Part shown: positions 1-9,100 of the stretch, in pieces
Position numbering within the stretch: the stretch's first letter is position 1
Layout: each line of letters opens with the position of its first letter
Source: Desulfuromonas sp.
GTDB lineage: Bacteria > Desulfobacterota > Desulfuromonadia > Desulfuromonadales > SZUA-401
Length of the DNA stretch: 20,504 bases
Assembly (NCBI GenBank): GCA_002869605.1
Contig: PKUI01000218.1
Location: forward strand, 1 to 20,504
Direction: 5' to 3'
Notes under the pieces: model-generated
Databases searched by the model: none
Seen by the model: the letters and a program-made list of their open reading frames with translations, nothing else
What the model was told of the DNA's origin: nothing
Made by a program: the position numbers and the translations under genes

Positions 1-34
1 TCGATTAGGTAAACATTTATCCGGGAGGATATGA

Positions 35-1054
35 ATGTATAAAAACTGGCGAGACCTCATCAAACCCAAGCGTCTGCAGGTCGAGTCCGATTCCCTGAGT
101 GAGATCTACGGGAAGTTCACAGCGGAACCTTTTGAGCGCGGCTTCGGCACGACCATGGGTAACTCGCTGCGGCGGATTCTGCTTTCGTCCCTTCAGGGCG
201 CGGCCATTGTTTCGGTGCGTATCAAGGGGGTTTTGCATGAATTCTCAACGATTCCCGGTGTAACCGAAGACGTCACTGATATCATCCTGAACCTCAAGGG
301 TGTACGTCTCAAGCTGCACAGTATGGATAGCCGCAATATCCGCATTGTTAAAAAGGGTGCGGGGCAGATCACGGCGGCTGATATCATCACCGATTCCAAC
401 GTTGAAGTGCTGAACCCGGAGCATCACATTGCCACCTGTGGCAAGGATGCCGACCTTGAAATGGAGATGGTCGTTTCCATGGGCAAGGGTTATGTCCCGG
501 CGGAACGGAATCGCGATGAAAAGGCCCCGGTCGGTACTATTCCGATTGATGCCATCTTCAGCCCGATCAAAAAGGTAAACTTTGCGGTGACCAACGCGCG
601 TGTCGGCCAGATTACCGACTATGACAAGCTGGCACTTGAGCTTTACACCGATGGTAGCGTGAGTCCCGATGATGCGGTAGCTTACGCAGCGAAGATCCTT
701 AAGGAGCAGCTGCAGATTTTCATCAATTTTGATGAGGAGCAGGCTGAGCCGCCGGAGACCGAAGAAGAAACCGAGACCCGCAAGATCAACGACAATCTGT
801 ATCGCAGTGTCGAGGAACTCGAACTCTCGGTGCGCAGTGCGAACTGCCTCAAAAATGCCAATATCCGTCTGATCGGAGATTTGGTACAGAAAACTGAAGC
901 GGAAATGCTCAAAACTCAGAACTTTGGTCGCAAGAGCCTCAACGAGATCAAGGATATTCTTGCGGAGATGGGCCTTTCACTGGGCATGAAACTCGAAAAC
1001 TTCCCCGACCCGGAATATCTCAAGATGATTGAGAAGAGCCGGGAAGAGGAATAG
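35..1054 (+). CDS. rpoA: DNA-directed RNA polymerase alpha subunit
   Basis: This is the alpha subunit of RNA polymerase (339 aa), which dimerises to seed assembly of the core enzyme and contacts promoters and activators. The N-terminal assembly domain fills about residues 1-230 and includes [17 protein letters not shown], a family hallmark near residue 36. An acidic linker rich in Glu and Thr follows. The C-terminal domain (about 250-339) carries [12 protein letters not shown] and GRKSLNEI, the helix-hairpin-helix DNA-binding surface. A strong Shine-Dalgarno GGGAGG at 23-28 sits six bases before this ATG; an ATG at 31 is out of frame. It lies 38 bases before rplQ, the usual end of the alpha ribosomal operon, whose earlier genes would be left of the window. 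Length is normal for the family and identity is secure. Confidence 0.98.
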   Translation: MYKNWRDLIKPKRLQVESDSLSEIYGKFTAEPFERGFGTTMGNSLRRILLSSLQGAAIVSVRIKGVLHEFSTIPGVTEDVTDIILNLKGVRLKLHSMDSRNIRIVKKGAGQITAADIITDSNVEVLNPEHHIATCGKDADLEMEMVVSMGKGYVPAERNRDEKAPVGTIPIDAIFSPIKKVNFAVTNARVGQITDYDKLALELYTDGSVSPDDAVAYAAKILKEQLQIFINFDEEQAEPPETEEETETRKINDNLYRSVEELELSVRSANCLKNANIRLIGDLVQKTEAEMLKTQNFGRKSLNEIKDILAEMGLSLGMKLENFPDPEYLKMIEKSREEE

Positions 1055-1092
1055 CAGTACCGCGCTAGATACCGCAAGAAAGGACTTTTACC

Positions 1093-1626
1093 ATGCGTAA
1101 CAATAAATCCGGTCGTCGACTGGGTCGCAATCCGTCTCACCGCACGGCCATGATGCGGAATATGGTGACTTCTCTGATTCAGCATGAGCGGATCACCACG
1201 ACCGACACCCGCGCCAAGGAGCTGCGGAAGATTGCAGACAAGATGATCACTCTTGGCAAACGTGGTGATCTGCATGCCCGTCGTCAGGCGCTGCAGGTCA
1301 TTCAGGACAAGCAGGTTGTCGCCATGCTGTTTGAGCGCATCGCACCCCGCTATGCCGATCGTCCTGGTGGCTACACCCGTATTATCAAGGTTGCCAACCG
1401 TCCGGGAGACAACGCACCGATGGCCGTCATCGAGCTCGTAGAAGAAGAGTTCACTGCGAAGCCGAAAAAGGCCAAGCCGGTCGAGGTGCAGGTTGCCAAG
1501 CCCGTAGCCGAAGAGGCTGCTACCGAGGAAGTTGCTGAAGAGGCTGCTACCGAGGAAGTTGCTGAAGAGGCTGCTACCGAGGAAGTTGCTGAAGAGGCTG
1601 CTACCGAGGAAAACAAGCAAGACTGA
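1093..1626 (+). CDS. rplQ: 50S ribosomal protein L17 with repeated acidic C-terminal tail
   Basis: Ribosomal protein L17 of the large subunit, 177 aa. The core (about residues 1-118) is classical, opening with a motif close to the family's MRH-x-KxGRxLGR (here [12 protein letters not shown]) and ending in a VIELVEEE segment. Usual bacterial L17 is roughly 115-130 aa, so about 50 residues are extra. The extension is first Lys/Pro/Val-rich, then an acidic Glu/Ala/Thr/Val tail made of a 9-residue unit, EEAATEEVA, present three times in full and once cut short. The repeat is exact at DNA level (27 bases). It follows rpoA in the alpha operon and a terminator closes the unit. The tail has no function I can name; Ala/Glu-rich tails on ribosomal proteins are normally disordered or helical. 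Confidence 0.96.
   Translation: MRNNKSGRRLGRNPSHRTAMMRNMVTSLIQHERITTTDTRAKELRKIADKMITLGKRGDLHARRQALQVIQDKQVVAMLFERIAPRYADRPGGYTRIIKVANRPGDNAPMAVIELVEEEFTAKPKKAKPVEVQVAKPVAEEAATEEVAEEAATEEVAEEAATEEVAEEAATEENKQD
1510..1611 (+). repeat. 27-bp tandem repeat in rplQ 3' end (3 full copies plus 21 bases)
   Basis: Copies start at 1510, 1537, 1564 and 1591. The unit reads gaagaggctgctaccgag followed by gaagttgct, coding EEAATEEVA. All copies are identical at nucleotide level, including synonymous positions, which points to recent slippage or unequal exchange. Since the unit length is a multiple of three, copy-number changes keep the L17 frame open. Confidence 0.95.
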
Positions 1627-1645
1627 TGTGTCCCCATTAGTGTCG

Positions 1646-1678
1646 AAAGGCGGAGCTGATTGCTCCGCCTTTTTTTTT
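1646..1678 (+). terminator. Intrinsic terminator after rplQ
   Basis: A perfect 8-bp GC-rich stem GGCGGAGC (1649-1656) / GCTCCGCC (1662-1669) with a five-base loop is followed by nine T residues (1670-1678). AAA before the stem can pair with the first Ts. It begins 19 bases after the rplQ stop and closes the ribosomal operon before trpE. Confidence 0.92.
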
Positions 1679-1744
1679 GCCCGGATTTTGAGAGGGTGAC
1701 TGTTTTGGGGGGGTCTACGGGGGCGTTCAAGATCCCCGCTTCGC

Positions 1745-1774
1745 TTGACCATGTAGCTTTTTTCGTGCTAGTTT
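1745..1774 (+). promoter_or_regulatory. Candidate sigma-70 promoter for the trp block
   Basis: TTGACC (1745-1750) matches the -35 consensus at five of six bases. The best-placed -10 is weak: TAGTTT at 1769-1774 with an 18-base spacer. It lies between the rplQ terminator and trpE, where a promoter is expected. The leader would be only about 20 bases, leaving no room for a classical leader-peptide attenuator. Confidence 0.4.
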
Positions 1775-1800
1775 GACCCACTTCATCTGGTGGATTTCAC

Positions 1801-3282
1801 ATGTATTTTCCTGCTCAAGACGAATTCTATCGCCGTGCTCGGCGTGGCAACCTGATTCCCGTCTACCGAGAGGTGCTCGCCGATATGGAAACGCCGGTCT
1901 CGGCGTTTTGCAAGATCGATGACGGGCGCAGTGCGTTTCTGCTTGAGAGTATCGAGGGGGGAGAAAAGTGGGCTCGCTATTCCTTCCTCGGGGTCGGTAG
2001 TGGACGGCTGTTTCGCTCGCGCGGCGACTACTTCGAGGTACTCGAACAGGGCGAGGTGGTGCGCTCGGGCAAGAGCGATGACCCGATCGCGGAGCTCAAG
2101 GCTTTTATAGCCCCCTATTATCCGGTTGAGGATCCTGACTTGCCCCGGTTTTTCGGTGGTGCGGTCGGCTATCTCGGCTACGATATGGTCCGTTTCGTCG
2201 AGGATTTGCCGTCTCAGAATCCGGCGCTGATCGGGGCCTGGGATTGTTGCTTTCTGATCACCGAGAACCTGCTTATTTTCGACAACGCCCAGCAGAAGAT
2301 CAAGGTCGTCAGTAACGTCCACCTCGGTGATTTTGATGATCCCGCCAAGGCCTACCGCGACGCGACCGCCTCCATCGACGCCATGGTTGAGCGGTTGCGA
2401 GCTCCATTGCCTGCTCGACCGCACAAATCCAATCCACAGAGCCCTGCCGAACTGATTTCGAACTTTGAACGGCCCGCTTTCGAGGATGCCGTGCGCACCT
2501 GTAAGGAATATGTGCGCGCAGGTGATGTGTTCCAGGTGGTCCTCTCACAACGTTTTTCCGGTGAGTTGAATGCGGATCCATTCGATGTGTACCGTGCTTT
2601 GCGGACCATCAACCCTTCTCCCTACATGTTTTACCTGCAATTTGACGAGACCCGCGTTATCGGCGCATCTCCAGAGGTGCTGGTGCGCAAGGAGGGAGAC
2701 CGGGTCGAGGTGCGCCCGATAGCCGGTACCCGACCTCGCGGCGAGACTGTTGAGGAAGATCAGCGCCTCGAACAGGAGTTGCTTGCAGACCCTAAGGAAT
2801 GTGCCGAGCATATCATGCTGGTGGATTTGGGCCGCAACGATCTCGGGCGTGTCTGCCGTACCGGTTCGGTGGAGGTCAGCGAACTGATGACCGTCGAACG
2901 GTACAGCCACGTTATGCACATCGTATCGAACGTGCGCGGAGAACTTGAGAAAAATAGTGACGCTCTTGACGTGTTCCGCGCGGCATTCCCAGCCGGAACG
3001 CTCAGCGGGTCGCCTAAGATTCGCGCCATGGAAATTATCGAGGAGCTGGAGCCCTGCCGTCGTGAAATTTACGGAGGAGCCATCGGTTACCTCTCTTTTA
3101 CCGGAAATATGGATCTGGCGATCGCTATCCGCACCCTGGTGGTGCACGAGGGCAAGGTCTATCTCCAGGCCGGTGCAGGGATCGTTGCAGACTCGGTACC
3201 GGAGATGGAATACGAAGAGACCGTCAATAAGGCGATGAGCGTCAAGGTCGCCATTGAGATGGCTCAACAAGGACTCGACTGA
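1801..3282 (+). CDS. trpE: Anthranilate synthase component I
   Basis: TrpE (493 aa) converts chorismate to anthranilate using ammonia delivered by TrpG, the first committed step to tryptophan. The N-terminal region holds LLES at residues 47-50, the motif that binds tryptophan for feedback inhibition, and NPSPYMF at 271-277 completes that site. The chorismate-binding domain (about 225-485) shows PIAGTRPRG at 306-314, DLGRNDLGR at 342-350, [15 protein letters not shown] at 397-411 and GAGIVADS at 458-465. These favour TrpE over PabB or isochorismate synthase. A weak Shine-Dalgarno GGTGGA (1789-1794) precedes the ATG. It heads the trp block and is one base from trpG. The feedback motif is intact, so enzyme-level control is likely. 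Confidence 0.97.
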   Translation: MYFPAQDEFYRRARRGNLIPVYREVLADMETPVSAFCKIDDGRSAFLLESIEGGEKWARYSFLGVGSGRLFRSRGDYFEVLEQGEVVRSGKSDDPIAELKAFIAPYYPVEDPDLPRFFGGAVGYLGYDMVRFVEDLPSQNPALIGAWDCCFLITENLLIFDNAQQKIKVVSNVHLGDFDDPAKAYRDATASIDAMVERLRAPLPARPHKSNPQSPAELISNFERPAFEDAVRTCKEYVRAGDVFQVVLSQRFSGELNADPFDVYRALRTINPSPYMFYLQFDETRVIGASPEVLVRKEGDRVEVRPIAGTRPRGETVEEDQRLEQELLADPKECAEHIMLVDLGRNDLGRVCRTGSVEVSELMTVERYSHVMHIVSNVRGELEKNSDALDVFRAAFPAGTLSGSPKIRAMEIIEELEPCRREIYGGAIGYLSFTGNMDLAIAIRTLVVHEGKVYLQAGAGIVADSVPEMEYEETVNKAMSVKVAIEMAQQGLD

Positions 3283-3283
3283 C

Positions 3284-3853
3284 ATGCTGTTGATGATCGA
3301 CAATTACGACTCTTTCACCTACAACCTGGTGCAGTATCTGCGCGAGCTGGATGAGGAGGTGGTCGTGATTCGCAACGATAAGATCACTCTTGAAGAGATT
3401 GCAGGCATGGCCCCAGAACGGATCGTCATTTCGCCCGGCCCCTGCACGCCTAACGAGGCGGGAATCTCGGTGCCGTTGATCAAGGAATTCGCCGGTAAGA
3501 TTCCGATCCTCGGGGTCTGTCACGGGCACCAGTCGATCGGTCAGGCTTTTGGCGGCAACGTGGTACGTGCCGAGCGCTTGATGCATGGCAAGACCAGTCC
3601 GATCCATCATCATGACCAGGGGCTGTTTCAGGGGTTGTCCCAGCCGTGCGTAGCGACCCGCTATCACAGCCTGTTGGTGGAGCGTGAGAGTCTGCCCGCA
3701 TGTCTCGAGATCAGTGCGTGGACGGAAGAAGGTGAGATCATGGGGCTCGATCACCGGGAGTTGAAGGTGTGGGGGGTTCAGTTTCATCCCGAGTCGATTC
3801 TAACGGTTGAAGGCAAGTCGCTGTTGAAAAATTTTCTCGAACTGAGCCGTTGA
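3284..3853 (+). CDS. trpG: Anthranilate synthase component II (glutamine amidotransferase)
   Basis: TrpG (189 aa) is a class I glutamine amidotransferase that hydrolyses glutamine and passes ammonia to TrpE. The Cys-His-Glu triad is visible: C79 in [10 protein letters not shown], then H168 and E170 in VQFHPES. The oxyanion strand appears as [11 protein letters not shown] at 50-60. The residue after the nucleophile is His80, where the family usually has Leu (GVCLGHQ). Start: the open frame extends upstream into trpE, but [15 protein letters not shown] is the standard N-terminus and this ATG falls one base after the trpE stop, with AAGGA at 3269-3273. It could also serve para-aminobenzoate synthesis, as such subunits sometimes do; the position beside trpE argues for anthranilate. 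Confidence 0.96.
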   Translation: MLLMIDNYDSFTYNLVQYLRELDEEVVVIRNDKITLEEIAGMAPERIVISPGPCTPNEAGISVPLIKEFAGKIPILGVCHGHQSIGQAFGGNVVRAERLMHGKTSPIHHHDQGLFQGLSQPCVATRYHSLLVERESLPACLEISAWTEEGEIMGLDHRELKVWGVQFHPESILTVEGKSLLKNFLELSR

Positions 3854-3864
3854 AAGAGGTTGCG

Positions 3865-4917
3865 ATGATCAAGGAAGCCATAGCGAGAGTTGTCGAGGGT
3901 GAGAGCCTGAGTGAAGCCGAGATGATCGAGGTCATGGACCAGATCATGGGGGGAGAGGCTACGCCTGCCCAGATCGGTGCGTTTATTACGGCCCTGCGCA
4001 TTAAGGGCGAGACGATCTCCGAGATTACCGGTGCCGCCAGGGTCATGCGCGCGCGGGCGACCCCCATCCGGGTCGGTAAGGTTCTGGATATCGACCGGGA
4101 GGATATCAACGAAGACCGGGAGACCATCCTCGATACCTGTGGCACCGGTGGGAGTGGCACCAAGAGCTTCAATATCTCGACGACGGTTGCGTTCGTGGTG
4201 GCGGCCTGTGGGATCAAGGTTGCCAAGCATGGCAACCGCAGCGTCTCCTCGGCATGCGGCAGTGCCGATGTACTCGAGGCGCTCGGTGTCAACCTCGACG
4301 TCACCCCGGAGCGGGTTGGACAGTGCATTGACGAAATCGGCGTCGGGTTCCTGTTTGCACCGGCTCTGCACGGTGCCATGAAGCACGCCATCGGGCCGCG
4401 TCGGGAAATCGGCATCCGCACCATCTTCAATGTGCTCGGCCCGTTGACCAACCCCGCCGGCGCAGATCGCCAGGTGCTGGGAGTTTATCAGCAGGGGCTG
4501 GTCGAACCGCTCGCCAAGGTACTGCAGCAACTCGGCTGCGGCCGCGGTTACGTGGTACATGGCAGTGACGGCATGGACGAGATCACGCTGACCGGGCCGA
4601 CCCATGTTGCGGAAATTTCCGGAGATCAGGTCTCCTGCTACGAGATTACCCCCGAGCAGTTCGGATTCTCCCGCTGTGCGCTGAGCGAGTTGCAGGGGGG
4701 CAATGCTGTCGACAACGCGAAGATAGTCCGTGCGATTCTTTCTGGAGAGCCGGGTCCGAAAAGGGATATCGTCCTGTTTAACAGCGGATTCGCCCTGGCC
4801 GCTGCCGGGTGCTGCGACTCCCCTGCAGAGGGGATCCAGCTGGCTGCCGAAACCATCGATTCCGGGGCGGCCATGAAGAAGATGGAAGCGCTGGTCGAAA
4901 TAACCGGACGTGCGTGA
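3865..4917 (+). CDS. trpD: Anthranilate phosphoribosyltransferase
   Basis: TrpD (350 aa) transfers phosphoribosyl from PRPP to anthranilate. The PRPP-binding glycine-rich motif is [17 protein letters not shown] at residues 90-106, and the KHGNRSVSS segment at 121-129 with [11 protein letters not shown] after it forms the second conserved block. [10 protein letters not shown] and a DGMDE-type metal-binding loop (GSDGMDEI) follow at their expected spacing. The helical N-terminal domain (1-70) is normal. Start: a TTG at 3850 overlapping the trpG stop is in frame, but the ATG at 3865 has AGAGG at 3855-3859 with five-base spacing and gives the standard N-terminus. It lies 11 bases after trpG and 8 before trpC. 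A single-domain TrpD, not fused to TrpG. Confidence 0.96.
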   Translation: MIKEAIARVVEGESLSEAEMIEVMDQIMGGEATPAQIGAFITALRIKGETISEITGAARVMRARATPIRVGKVLDIDREDINEDRETILDTCGTGGSGTKSFNISTTVAFVVAACGIKVAKHGNRSVSSACGSADVLEALGVNLDVTPERVGQCIDEIGVGFLFAPALHGAMKHAIGPRREIGIRTIFNVLGPLTNPAGADRQVLGVYQQGLVEPLAKVLQQLGCGRGYVVHGSDGMDEITLTGPTHVAEISGDQVSCYEITPEQFGFSRCALSELQGGNAVDNAKIVRAILSGEPGPKRDIVLFNSGFALAAAGCCDSPAEGIQLAAETIDSGAAMKKMEALVEITGRA

Positions 4918-4925
4918 TATTGAGC

Positions 4926-5732
4926 ATGAACGATCTCCCGGATATCCTGCAGCAGATTGTCGCCCATAAGCACGAAGAGGTCGCGGCGGCCAAGGAAGCT
5001 TTGCCCCTCGCGCGCCTCGAAGCGAACCTGACGCAAATCGAAGACCCTACGCGCGGTTTTATCCGCGCCCTGCGCACGCGCGTTGCGTCGGGCCGCACCG
5101 CGATGATTACCGAGGTAAAGAAGGGCTCGCCGAGCAAAGGGGTGATCCGAGAGGATTTCGATCCCCTGCAGATTGCCCAGACCTATGAGCAGCATGGCGC
5201 CAGCTGTCTGTCGGTGCTTACCGACGAGAAGTATTTCCTCGGGCATCTACGCAACCTGCAGCTGATCAGGAAAGCGGTCAAGCTGCCTTTGCTGCGCAAG
5301 GACTTTATCTGCGACCCCTATCAGATTGTCGAGGCGCGAGTTGCCGGTGCCGACGCGGTACTGCTTATCGCGGCCATGCTCGACGCCGAGCAGATCCATC
5401 GCTTTGCAGCACTGGCGGCCGACCTGCAGCTCGACGTGCTGCTTGAGGTGCACGACGAGGCTGAGCTCGAGGTGGCGCTTGAGAGCGACATTGAGCTGAT
5501 CGGCATCAACAACCGCAACCTGCGGACCTTTGTCACCGATCTTGGAACCACCGAGCGTTTGATGCAGCGGATTCCGGAGGATCGTTTTGTGGTCAGCGAA
5601 AGCGGGGTGAATAGCCGCGCCGACATTGAGCGACTGCAGACCGCCGGAGCCAGGGCCTTTCTGGTCGGGGAATCGTTGATGCGCGAGGCCGACATCGGTG
5701 CCAAGCTCGACGAGTTGGTCGGAGACGCGTAA
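4926..5732 (+). CDS. trpC: Indole-3-glycerol phosphate synthase
   Basis: TrpC (268 aa) closes the indole ring, turning the carboxyphenylamino-deoxyribulose phosphate made by TrpF into indole-3-glycerol phosphate. It is a single TIM barrel with the family signatures in order: [10 protein letters not shown] at 63-72, LLRKDF at 122-127, LLEVH at 172-176, GINNRNL at 193-199, and VSESGV near the end, which completes the phosphate site. The open frame runs upstream into trpD; the ATG at 4926 gives the usual N-terminus ([15 protein letters not shown]), though its Shine-Dalgarno is poor. An in-frame TTG at 4920 and GTG at 4914 are alternatives, and translational coupling to trpD, which ends 8 bases before, is likely. 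It is not fused to TrpF. Confidence 0.96.
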   Translation: MNDLPDILQQIVAHKHEEVAAAKEALPLARLEANLTQIEDPTRGFIRALRTRVASGRTAMITEVKKGSPSKGVIREDFDPLQIAQTYEQHGASCLSVLTDEKYFLGHLRNLQLIRKAVKLPLLRKDFICDPYQIVEARVAGADAVLLIAAMLDAEQIHRFAALAADLQLDVLLEVHDEAELEVALESDIELIGINNRNLRTFVTDLGTTERLMQRIPEDRFVVSESGVNSRADIERLQTAGARAFLVGESLMREADIGAKLDELVGDA

Positions 5733-5778
5733 CTGTTGCTGTAATGTTTCAGTAATATGCTTTTCAAAGGAGAACAGC

Positions 5779-7131
5779 ATGCAGACCAAGATTATTCTTC
5801 CTGAGGATCGTATCCCGAAGCAGTGGTACAACATCATCCCCGACATGCCGGGTGAGATGGCGCCAGTGATCCACCCTGGCACCATGCAGCCGGTGTCGCC
5901 GGACGATCTGCTGCCGCTGTTCCCGATGCCGCTGATTGAGCAGGAGGTGTCAACGCAGCGCTGGATCGATATTCCGCAGGAGGTGCTTGATATCTACCAG
6001 CTCTGGCGCCCCTCGCCGATGTTCCGTGCCCACCGTCTGGAGAAGGCGCTCGGCACCCCGGCGAAGATCTACTACAAGTACGAAGGGGTCTCCCCTGCAG
6101 GCAGCCACAAGCCGAACAGCGCCATTCCGCAGGCCTACTACAACAAGGTCTTCGGCACCAAGCGTATCGCTACCGAGACCGGCGCCGGCCAGTGGGGTTC
6201 GTCGATTTCGCTCGCCTGCCAAATGTTCGGCCTCGAGTGCACGGTTTACATGGTCAAGGTTTCCTACAACCAGAAACCGTATCGCAAGAGCATGATGCAG
6301 CTCTGGGGCTCTGACGTCATTCCGTCGCCGTCGGATCAGACGAACGCCGGACGGGCAATCCTCGAGCAGGATCCCGACAGCAACGGTTCGCTCGGGATCG
6401 CCATCAGCGAGGCGGTGGAGGATGCCGCCACGCGTGAAGATACCCGCTACGCTTTGGGGAGTGTGCTCAACCACGTCTGTCTGCACCAGACCATCATCGG
6501 TCTCGAAGCCAAGCAACAGATGGAGATGGTTGGAGACTATCCAGACGTGGTGATCGGTTGTCACGGTGGTGGTTCCAACTTTGCCGGCATCTCCTTCCCG
6601 TTTATCGCCGACAAGGCCAACGGCAAGGACGTGCGTGTCGTGGCACTGGAGCCGGCGAGTTGCCCGACGCTGTCGCGTGGCGTCTACGCCTTCGACTACG
6701 GCGACACCGCCAAGATGGCACCTGTAGCCAAGATGTACACCCTCGGTCACGACTTCATGCCGCCGGGGATCCATGCTGGCGGGTTGCGCTACCACGGAGC
6801 CTCGGCGTTGGTGTCACAGCTGGTGCACGAAGGGGTTGTCGAAGCCAAGGCCGTACATCAGCTTGCCTGCTTCGAGGCGGCGGTGCTGTTCGCTCGCTCG
6901 GAGGGGATCATTCCGGCTCCCGAGTCGAGCCACGCCATCCGTGGCGCCATCGACGAAGCGCTGCAGGCCAAGGAGGAGGGGAAGGAGAAGACCATCCTTT
7001 TCAATCTCTCCGGACACGGCCACGTCGACATGACTGCCTACGATGACTTCTTCGCCGGTAAGCTCTCCGACTACGATTACCCGGAAGAGGCGATCAAGGA
7101 ATCGTTGGCACACCTGCCGAAGGTCGATTAA
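5779..7131 (+). CDS. trpB2: TrpB2-type tryptophan synthase beta-like PLP enzyme
   Basis: A fold-type II PLP enzyme (450 aa) of the TrpB2 branch, longer than canonical TrpB (about 400 aa) and with a different N-terminus. The Schiff-base lysine is K111 in GSHKPNSA and the catalytic Glu is E133 in [10 protein letters not shown], 22 residues apart as in canonical TrpB. The PLP phosphate loop is [11 protein letters not shown]. TrpB2 proteins are known to condense indole with serine and to interact weakly or differently with TrpA; some are thought to salvage indole or use phosphoserine. AAGGAG (5767-5772) selects this ATG over an upstream in-frame start at 5698 inside trpC. It is 46 bases after trpC, the largest gap in the block, and 7 before trpF. 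A canonical trpB is also present at 7750. Confidence 0.93.
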   Translation: MQTKIILPEDRIPKQWYNIIPDMPGEMAPVIHPGTMQPVSPDDLLPLFPMPLIEQEVSTQRWIDIPQEVLDIYQLWRPSPMFRAHRLEKALGTPAKIYYKYEGVSPAGSHKPNSAIPQAYYNKVFGTKRIATETGAGQWGSSISLACQMFGLECTVYMVKVSYNQKPYRKSMMQLWGSDVIPSPSDQTNAGRAILEQDPDSNGSLGIAISEAVEDAATREDTRYALGSVLNHVCLHQTIIGLEAKQQMEMVGDYPDVVIGCHGGGSNFAGISFPFIADKANGKDVRVVALEPASCPTLSRGVYAFDYGDTAKMAPVAKMYTLGHDFMPPGIHAGGLRYHGASALVSQLVHEGVVEAKAVHQLACFEAAVLFARSEGIIPAPESSHAIRGAIDEALQAKEEGKEKTILFNLSGHGHVDMTAYDDFFAGKLSDYDYPEEAIKESLAHLPKVD

Positions 7132-7138
7132 GGAAAAG

Positions 7139-7753
7139 ATGAAGGTCAAGATCTGCGGTATTACCAGCCTCGACGATGCCCTGCATGCCTGTTCCTGCGG
7201 GGCGGACGCACTTGGCTTTGTCTTTTATGACAAAAGTCCGCGTTGTGTGACGCCAGAAGCAGCCCGGGTGATCATCAACGCGCTGCCGCCGTTTGTCTCC
7301 ACCGTCGGACTGTTTGTCAACGAGAAGCCGCAGACCATCCGCGCCATCGCCGAACAGTGCGGTCTCGACGTTATACAGCTGCATGGGGACGAGGGCCCCG
7401 CTGCCTGTGACTACGCGCCGCATCGCACGGTCAAGGCGCTGCGGGTCAAGGATGCCGCCTCTCTTGAAGGGCATACCGCCTACCGAACCAACGCCCTGCT
7501 GCTTGACGCCTGGAGCAAGAAGGCCTACGGTGGCACCGGCGAGACCTTCAACTGGGCGTTGGCGGCCACCGTCGCGCGTCAACGTCCGGTGATCCTGGCG
7601 GGTGGTTTGTCGCCCGAAAATGTTGGCGCGGCGATTTCTGCCGTGCGCCCCTACGCGGTCGATGTCTCCAGCGGGGTCGAGAGCGCACCGGGGGTCAAGG
7701 ACAGACAAAAACTGGCGGCCTTCATCGCGGCGGCCAAAGGACGCAACACATGA
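7139..7753 (+). CDS. trpF: Phosphoribosylanthranilate isomerase
   Basis: TrpF (204 aa) catalyses the Amadori rearrangement between the TrpD and TrpC steps. The single TIM barrel starts with the hallmark KICGIT containing the catalytic Cys6, and the general acid Asp is D123 in LLLDAW. The downstream GGTGETFNW at 131-139, [10 protein letters not shown] and DVSSGVE provide the phosphate-binding end of the barrel. The open frame extends left into trpB2, but MKVKICGI is the normal start, with AAGGA at 7130-7134. Its last codons overlap the trpB start (ATGA at 7750-7753), so the two are probably translationally coupled. Length is typical for a monofunctional enzyme. Confidence 0.96.
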   Translation: MKVKICGITSLDDALHACSCGADALGFVFYDKSPRCVTPEAARVIINALPPFVSTVGLFVNEKPQTIRAIAEQCGLDVIQLHGDEGPAACDYAPHRTVKALRVKDAASLEGHTAYRTNALLLDAWSKKAYGGTGETFNWALAATVARQRPVILAGGLSPENVGAAISAVRPYAVDVSSGVESAPGVKDRQKLAAFIAAAKGRNT

Positions 7754-8949
7754 AGAGCTACGATTATCCCGACAACGATGGCCACTTCGGTCAGTTCGGC
7801 GGCCGCTATGTCGCCGAAACCCTGATGCCGTCCCTGCTCGAACTCGAGGAGGCCTATCGCGAGGCCCTTGCCGACCCGACCTTCCAGGAAGAGTTCGACT
7901 ATTATCTGGCCCAGTATGTCGGGCGTCCCAGTCCCCTCTACTACGCGCAGCGGCTCAGCGAGCATCTGGGCGGAGCCAAGGTTTATCTGAAGCGCGAGGA
8001 CCTCAACCATACCGGTGCACACAAGGTTAACAACACCGTTGGCCAGGCGCTGCTCGCCAAACGCATGGGCAAGAAGAAGGTGATCGCCGAGACCGGAGCC
8101 GGCCAGCACGGGGTCGCTACGGCGACCGTGGCGGCCCTTTTCGGCATGGAGTGCGATGTCTTCATGGGAACCGAGGATATCCGCCGCCAGTCGCTGAATG
8201 TTTTCCGCATGCGTCTGCTCGGCGCCAAGGTGCATGGTGTTACCAGCGGCACGGCAACGCTCAAGGACGCCATGAACGATGCCCTGCGCCACTGGGTGAC
8301 GCATGTGCGTGACACCTTCTACGTGATTGGCACCGTGGCCGGACCCCATCCATATCCGATGCTGGTGCGTGATTTTCAGTCGGTTATCGGTCGCGAAACC
8401 CGTCGGCAGATCCTCGAGGTCGAGGGACGCTTGCCGGATGCGGCGGTGGCCTGCATCGGCGGCGGCTCCAACGCCATGGGGCTGTTTTATCCCTTCGTCG
8501 AAGACCAAGGAGTGCGCCTGATCGGCGTCGAGGCAGCCGGTCTGGGGGTTGATTCCGGCAAGCATGCGGCGAGCATCGGGGCCGGTAAGGTCGGGGTGCT
8601 GCATGGTAATAAGACCTACCTGCTGCAGGATGATGACGGCCAGATCGAGCACGCCCATTCGATCTCTGCAGGTCTCGACTACCCCGGCGTCGGTCCGGAG
8701 CATGCCCTGCTCAACGAGCTGGGGCGCGCCGAGTATGTCTCGATCACCGACGACGAAGCGCTGAATGGCTTCAAGCTGCTGACCGAGCTGGAGGGGGTCA
8801 TCCCCGCGCTGGAGAGTGCCCACGCGATTGCCCAGGTTGCCAAGCTGGCGCCACAGATGAGCAAGGATGCGGTGCTGGTGGTCTGTCTTTCGGGGCGGGG
8901 GGATAAGGATATGCATACGGTTGCCGAAGCCATGGGGGTCGAACTCTAA
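7750..8949 (+). CDS. trpB: Tryptophan synthase beta subunit (canonical TrpB1)
   Basis: TrpB (399 aa) condenses indole, channelled from TrpA, with serine to give tryptophan. The start [24 protein letters not shown] carries the conserved FGGRYVAET block. The PLP lysine is K92 in [10 protein letters not shown] and the catalytic Glu is E114 in ETGAGQHG. The phosphate loop is [27 protein letters not shown] and [16 protein letters not shown] are signatures of the TrpA-partnered type. AAAGGA at 7736-7741 lies eight bases before the ATG, which overlaps the trpF stop. This is the last gene of the first trp block; its partner trpA is about 2.2 kb downstream behind two DNA/RNA metabolism genes, not adjacent as usual. 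Confidence 0.97.
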   Translation: MKSYDYPDNDGHFGQFGGRYVAETLMPSLLELEEAYREALADPTFQEEFDYYLAQYVGRPSPLYYAQRLSEHLGGAKVYLKREDLNHTGAHKVNNTVGQALLAKRMGKKKVIAETGAGQHGVATATVAALFGMECDVFMGTEDIRRQSLNVFRMRLLGAKVHGVTSGTATLKDAMNDALRHWVTHVRDTFYVIGTVAGPHPYPMLVRDFQSVIGRETRRQILEVEGRLPDAAVACIGGGSNAMGLFYPFVEDQGVRLIGVEAAGLGVDSGKHAASIGAGKVGVLHGNKTYLLQDDDGQIEHAHSISAGLDYPGVGPEHALLNELGRAEYVSITDDEALNGFKLLTELEGVIPALESAHAIAQVAKLAPQMSKDAVLVVCLSGRGDKDMHTVAEAMGVEL

Positions 8950-9068
8950 GGCAGATGAAAAGACCTTATCTGCTGTGTTCTCCTTGAGATCGTCGCTGCA
9001 GCGTAGCTTCCTCTACGCTGCACTCCACACTCTGCGGACGCCTTGCATCTGAAGCCTTTTGATCTGCC
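8950..9068. repeat. 119-bp element bounded by inverted repeats, with central hairpin
   Basis: The gap between trpB and the helicase is nearly filled by a structured segment. Its ends GGCAGATGAAAAG (8950-8962) and CTTTTGATCTGCC (9056-9068) are inverted copies with one mismatch. At the centre TGCAGCGTAG (8997-9006) and CTACGCTGCA (9013-9022) form a perfect 10-bp stem with a six-base loop. There is no T run on either side, so it does not look like a standard terminator, and no convincing reading frame. The organisation is that of a REP-like or MITE-like dispersed intergenic repeat; other copies would lie outside the window, so repetition itself is not shown here. Confidence 0.65.
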
Positions 9069-9100
9069 TATGTGCACTACAAGAGAAATGAAAGGAAACC

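Noticed and set aside
1718..1738. CGGGG/CCCCG hairpin upstream of trpE
   Set aside because: Only five base pairs with an 11-base loop, no T run, and located before the proposed promoter, so it would not be in the trp mRNA.
916..1752. Long minus-strand frame with FLGSSLFSN repeats opposite rplQ
   Set aside because: It is the antisense of the rplQ 27-bp repeat and real genes; no ribosome site and no independent support.
1788..1793. TGGTGG just before trpE, as a possible Trp-codon leader peptide
   Set aside because: No start codon gives an in-frame leader peptide across it, there is no downstream attenuator hairpin, and it coincides with the trpE ribosome site.
3254..3283. Ten-residue N-terminal extension of TrpG starting inside trpE
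   Set aside because: It is trpE coding sequence in another frame; the standard TrpG N-terminus starts at 3284.
7651..8916. 421-codon minus-strand open frame opposite trpB
   Set aside because: A high-GC shadow of trpB, which has complete catalytic motifs; the antisense product resembles nothing.
8950..9100. Possible short coding frame in the trpB-helicase gap
   Set aside because: The only frame continues from within trpB out of phase and has no ribosome site; the inverted repeats explain the segment better.
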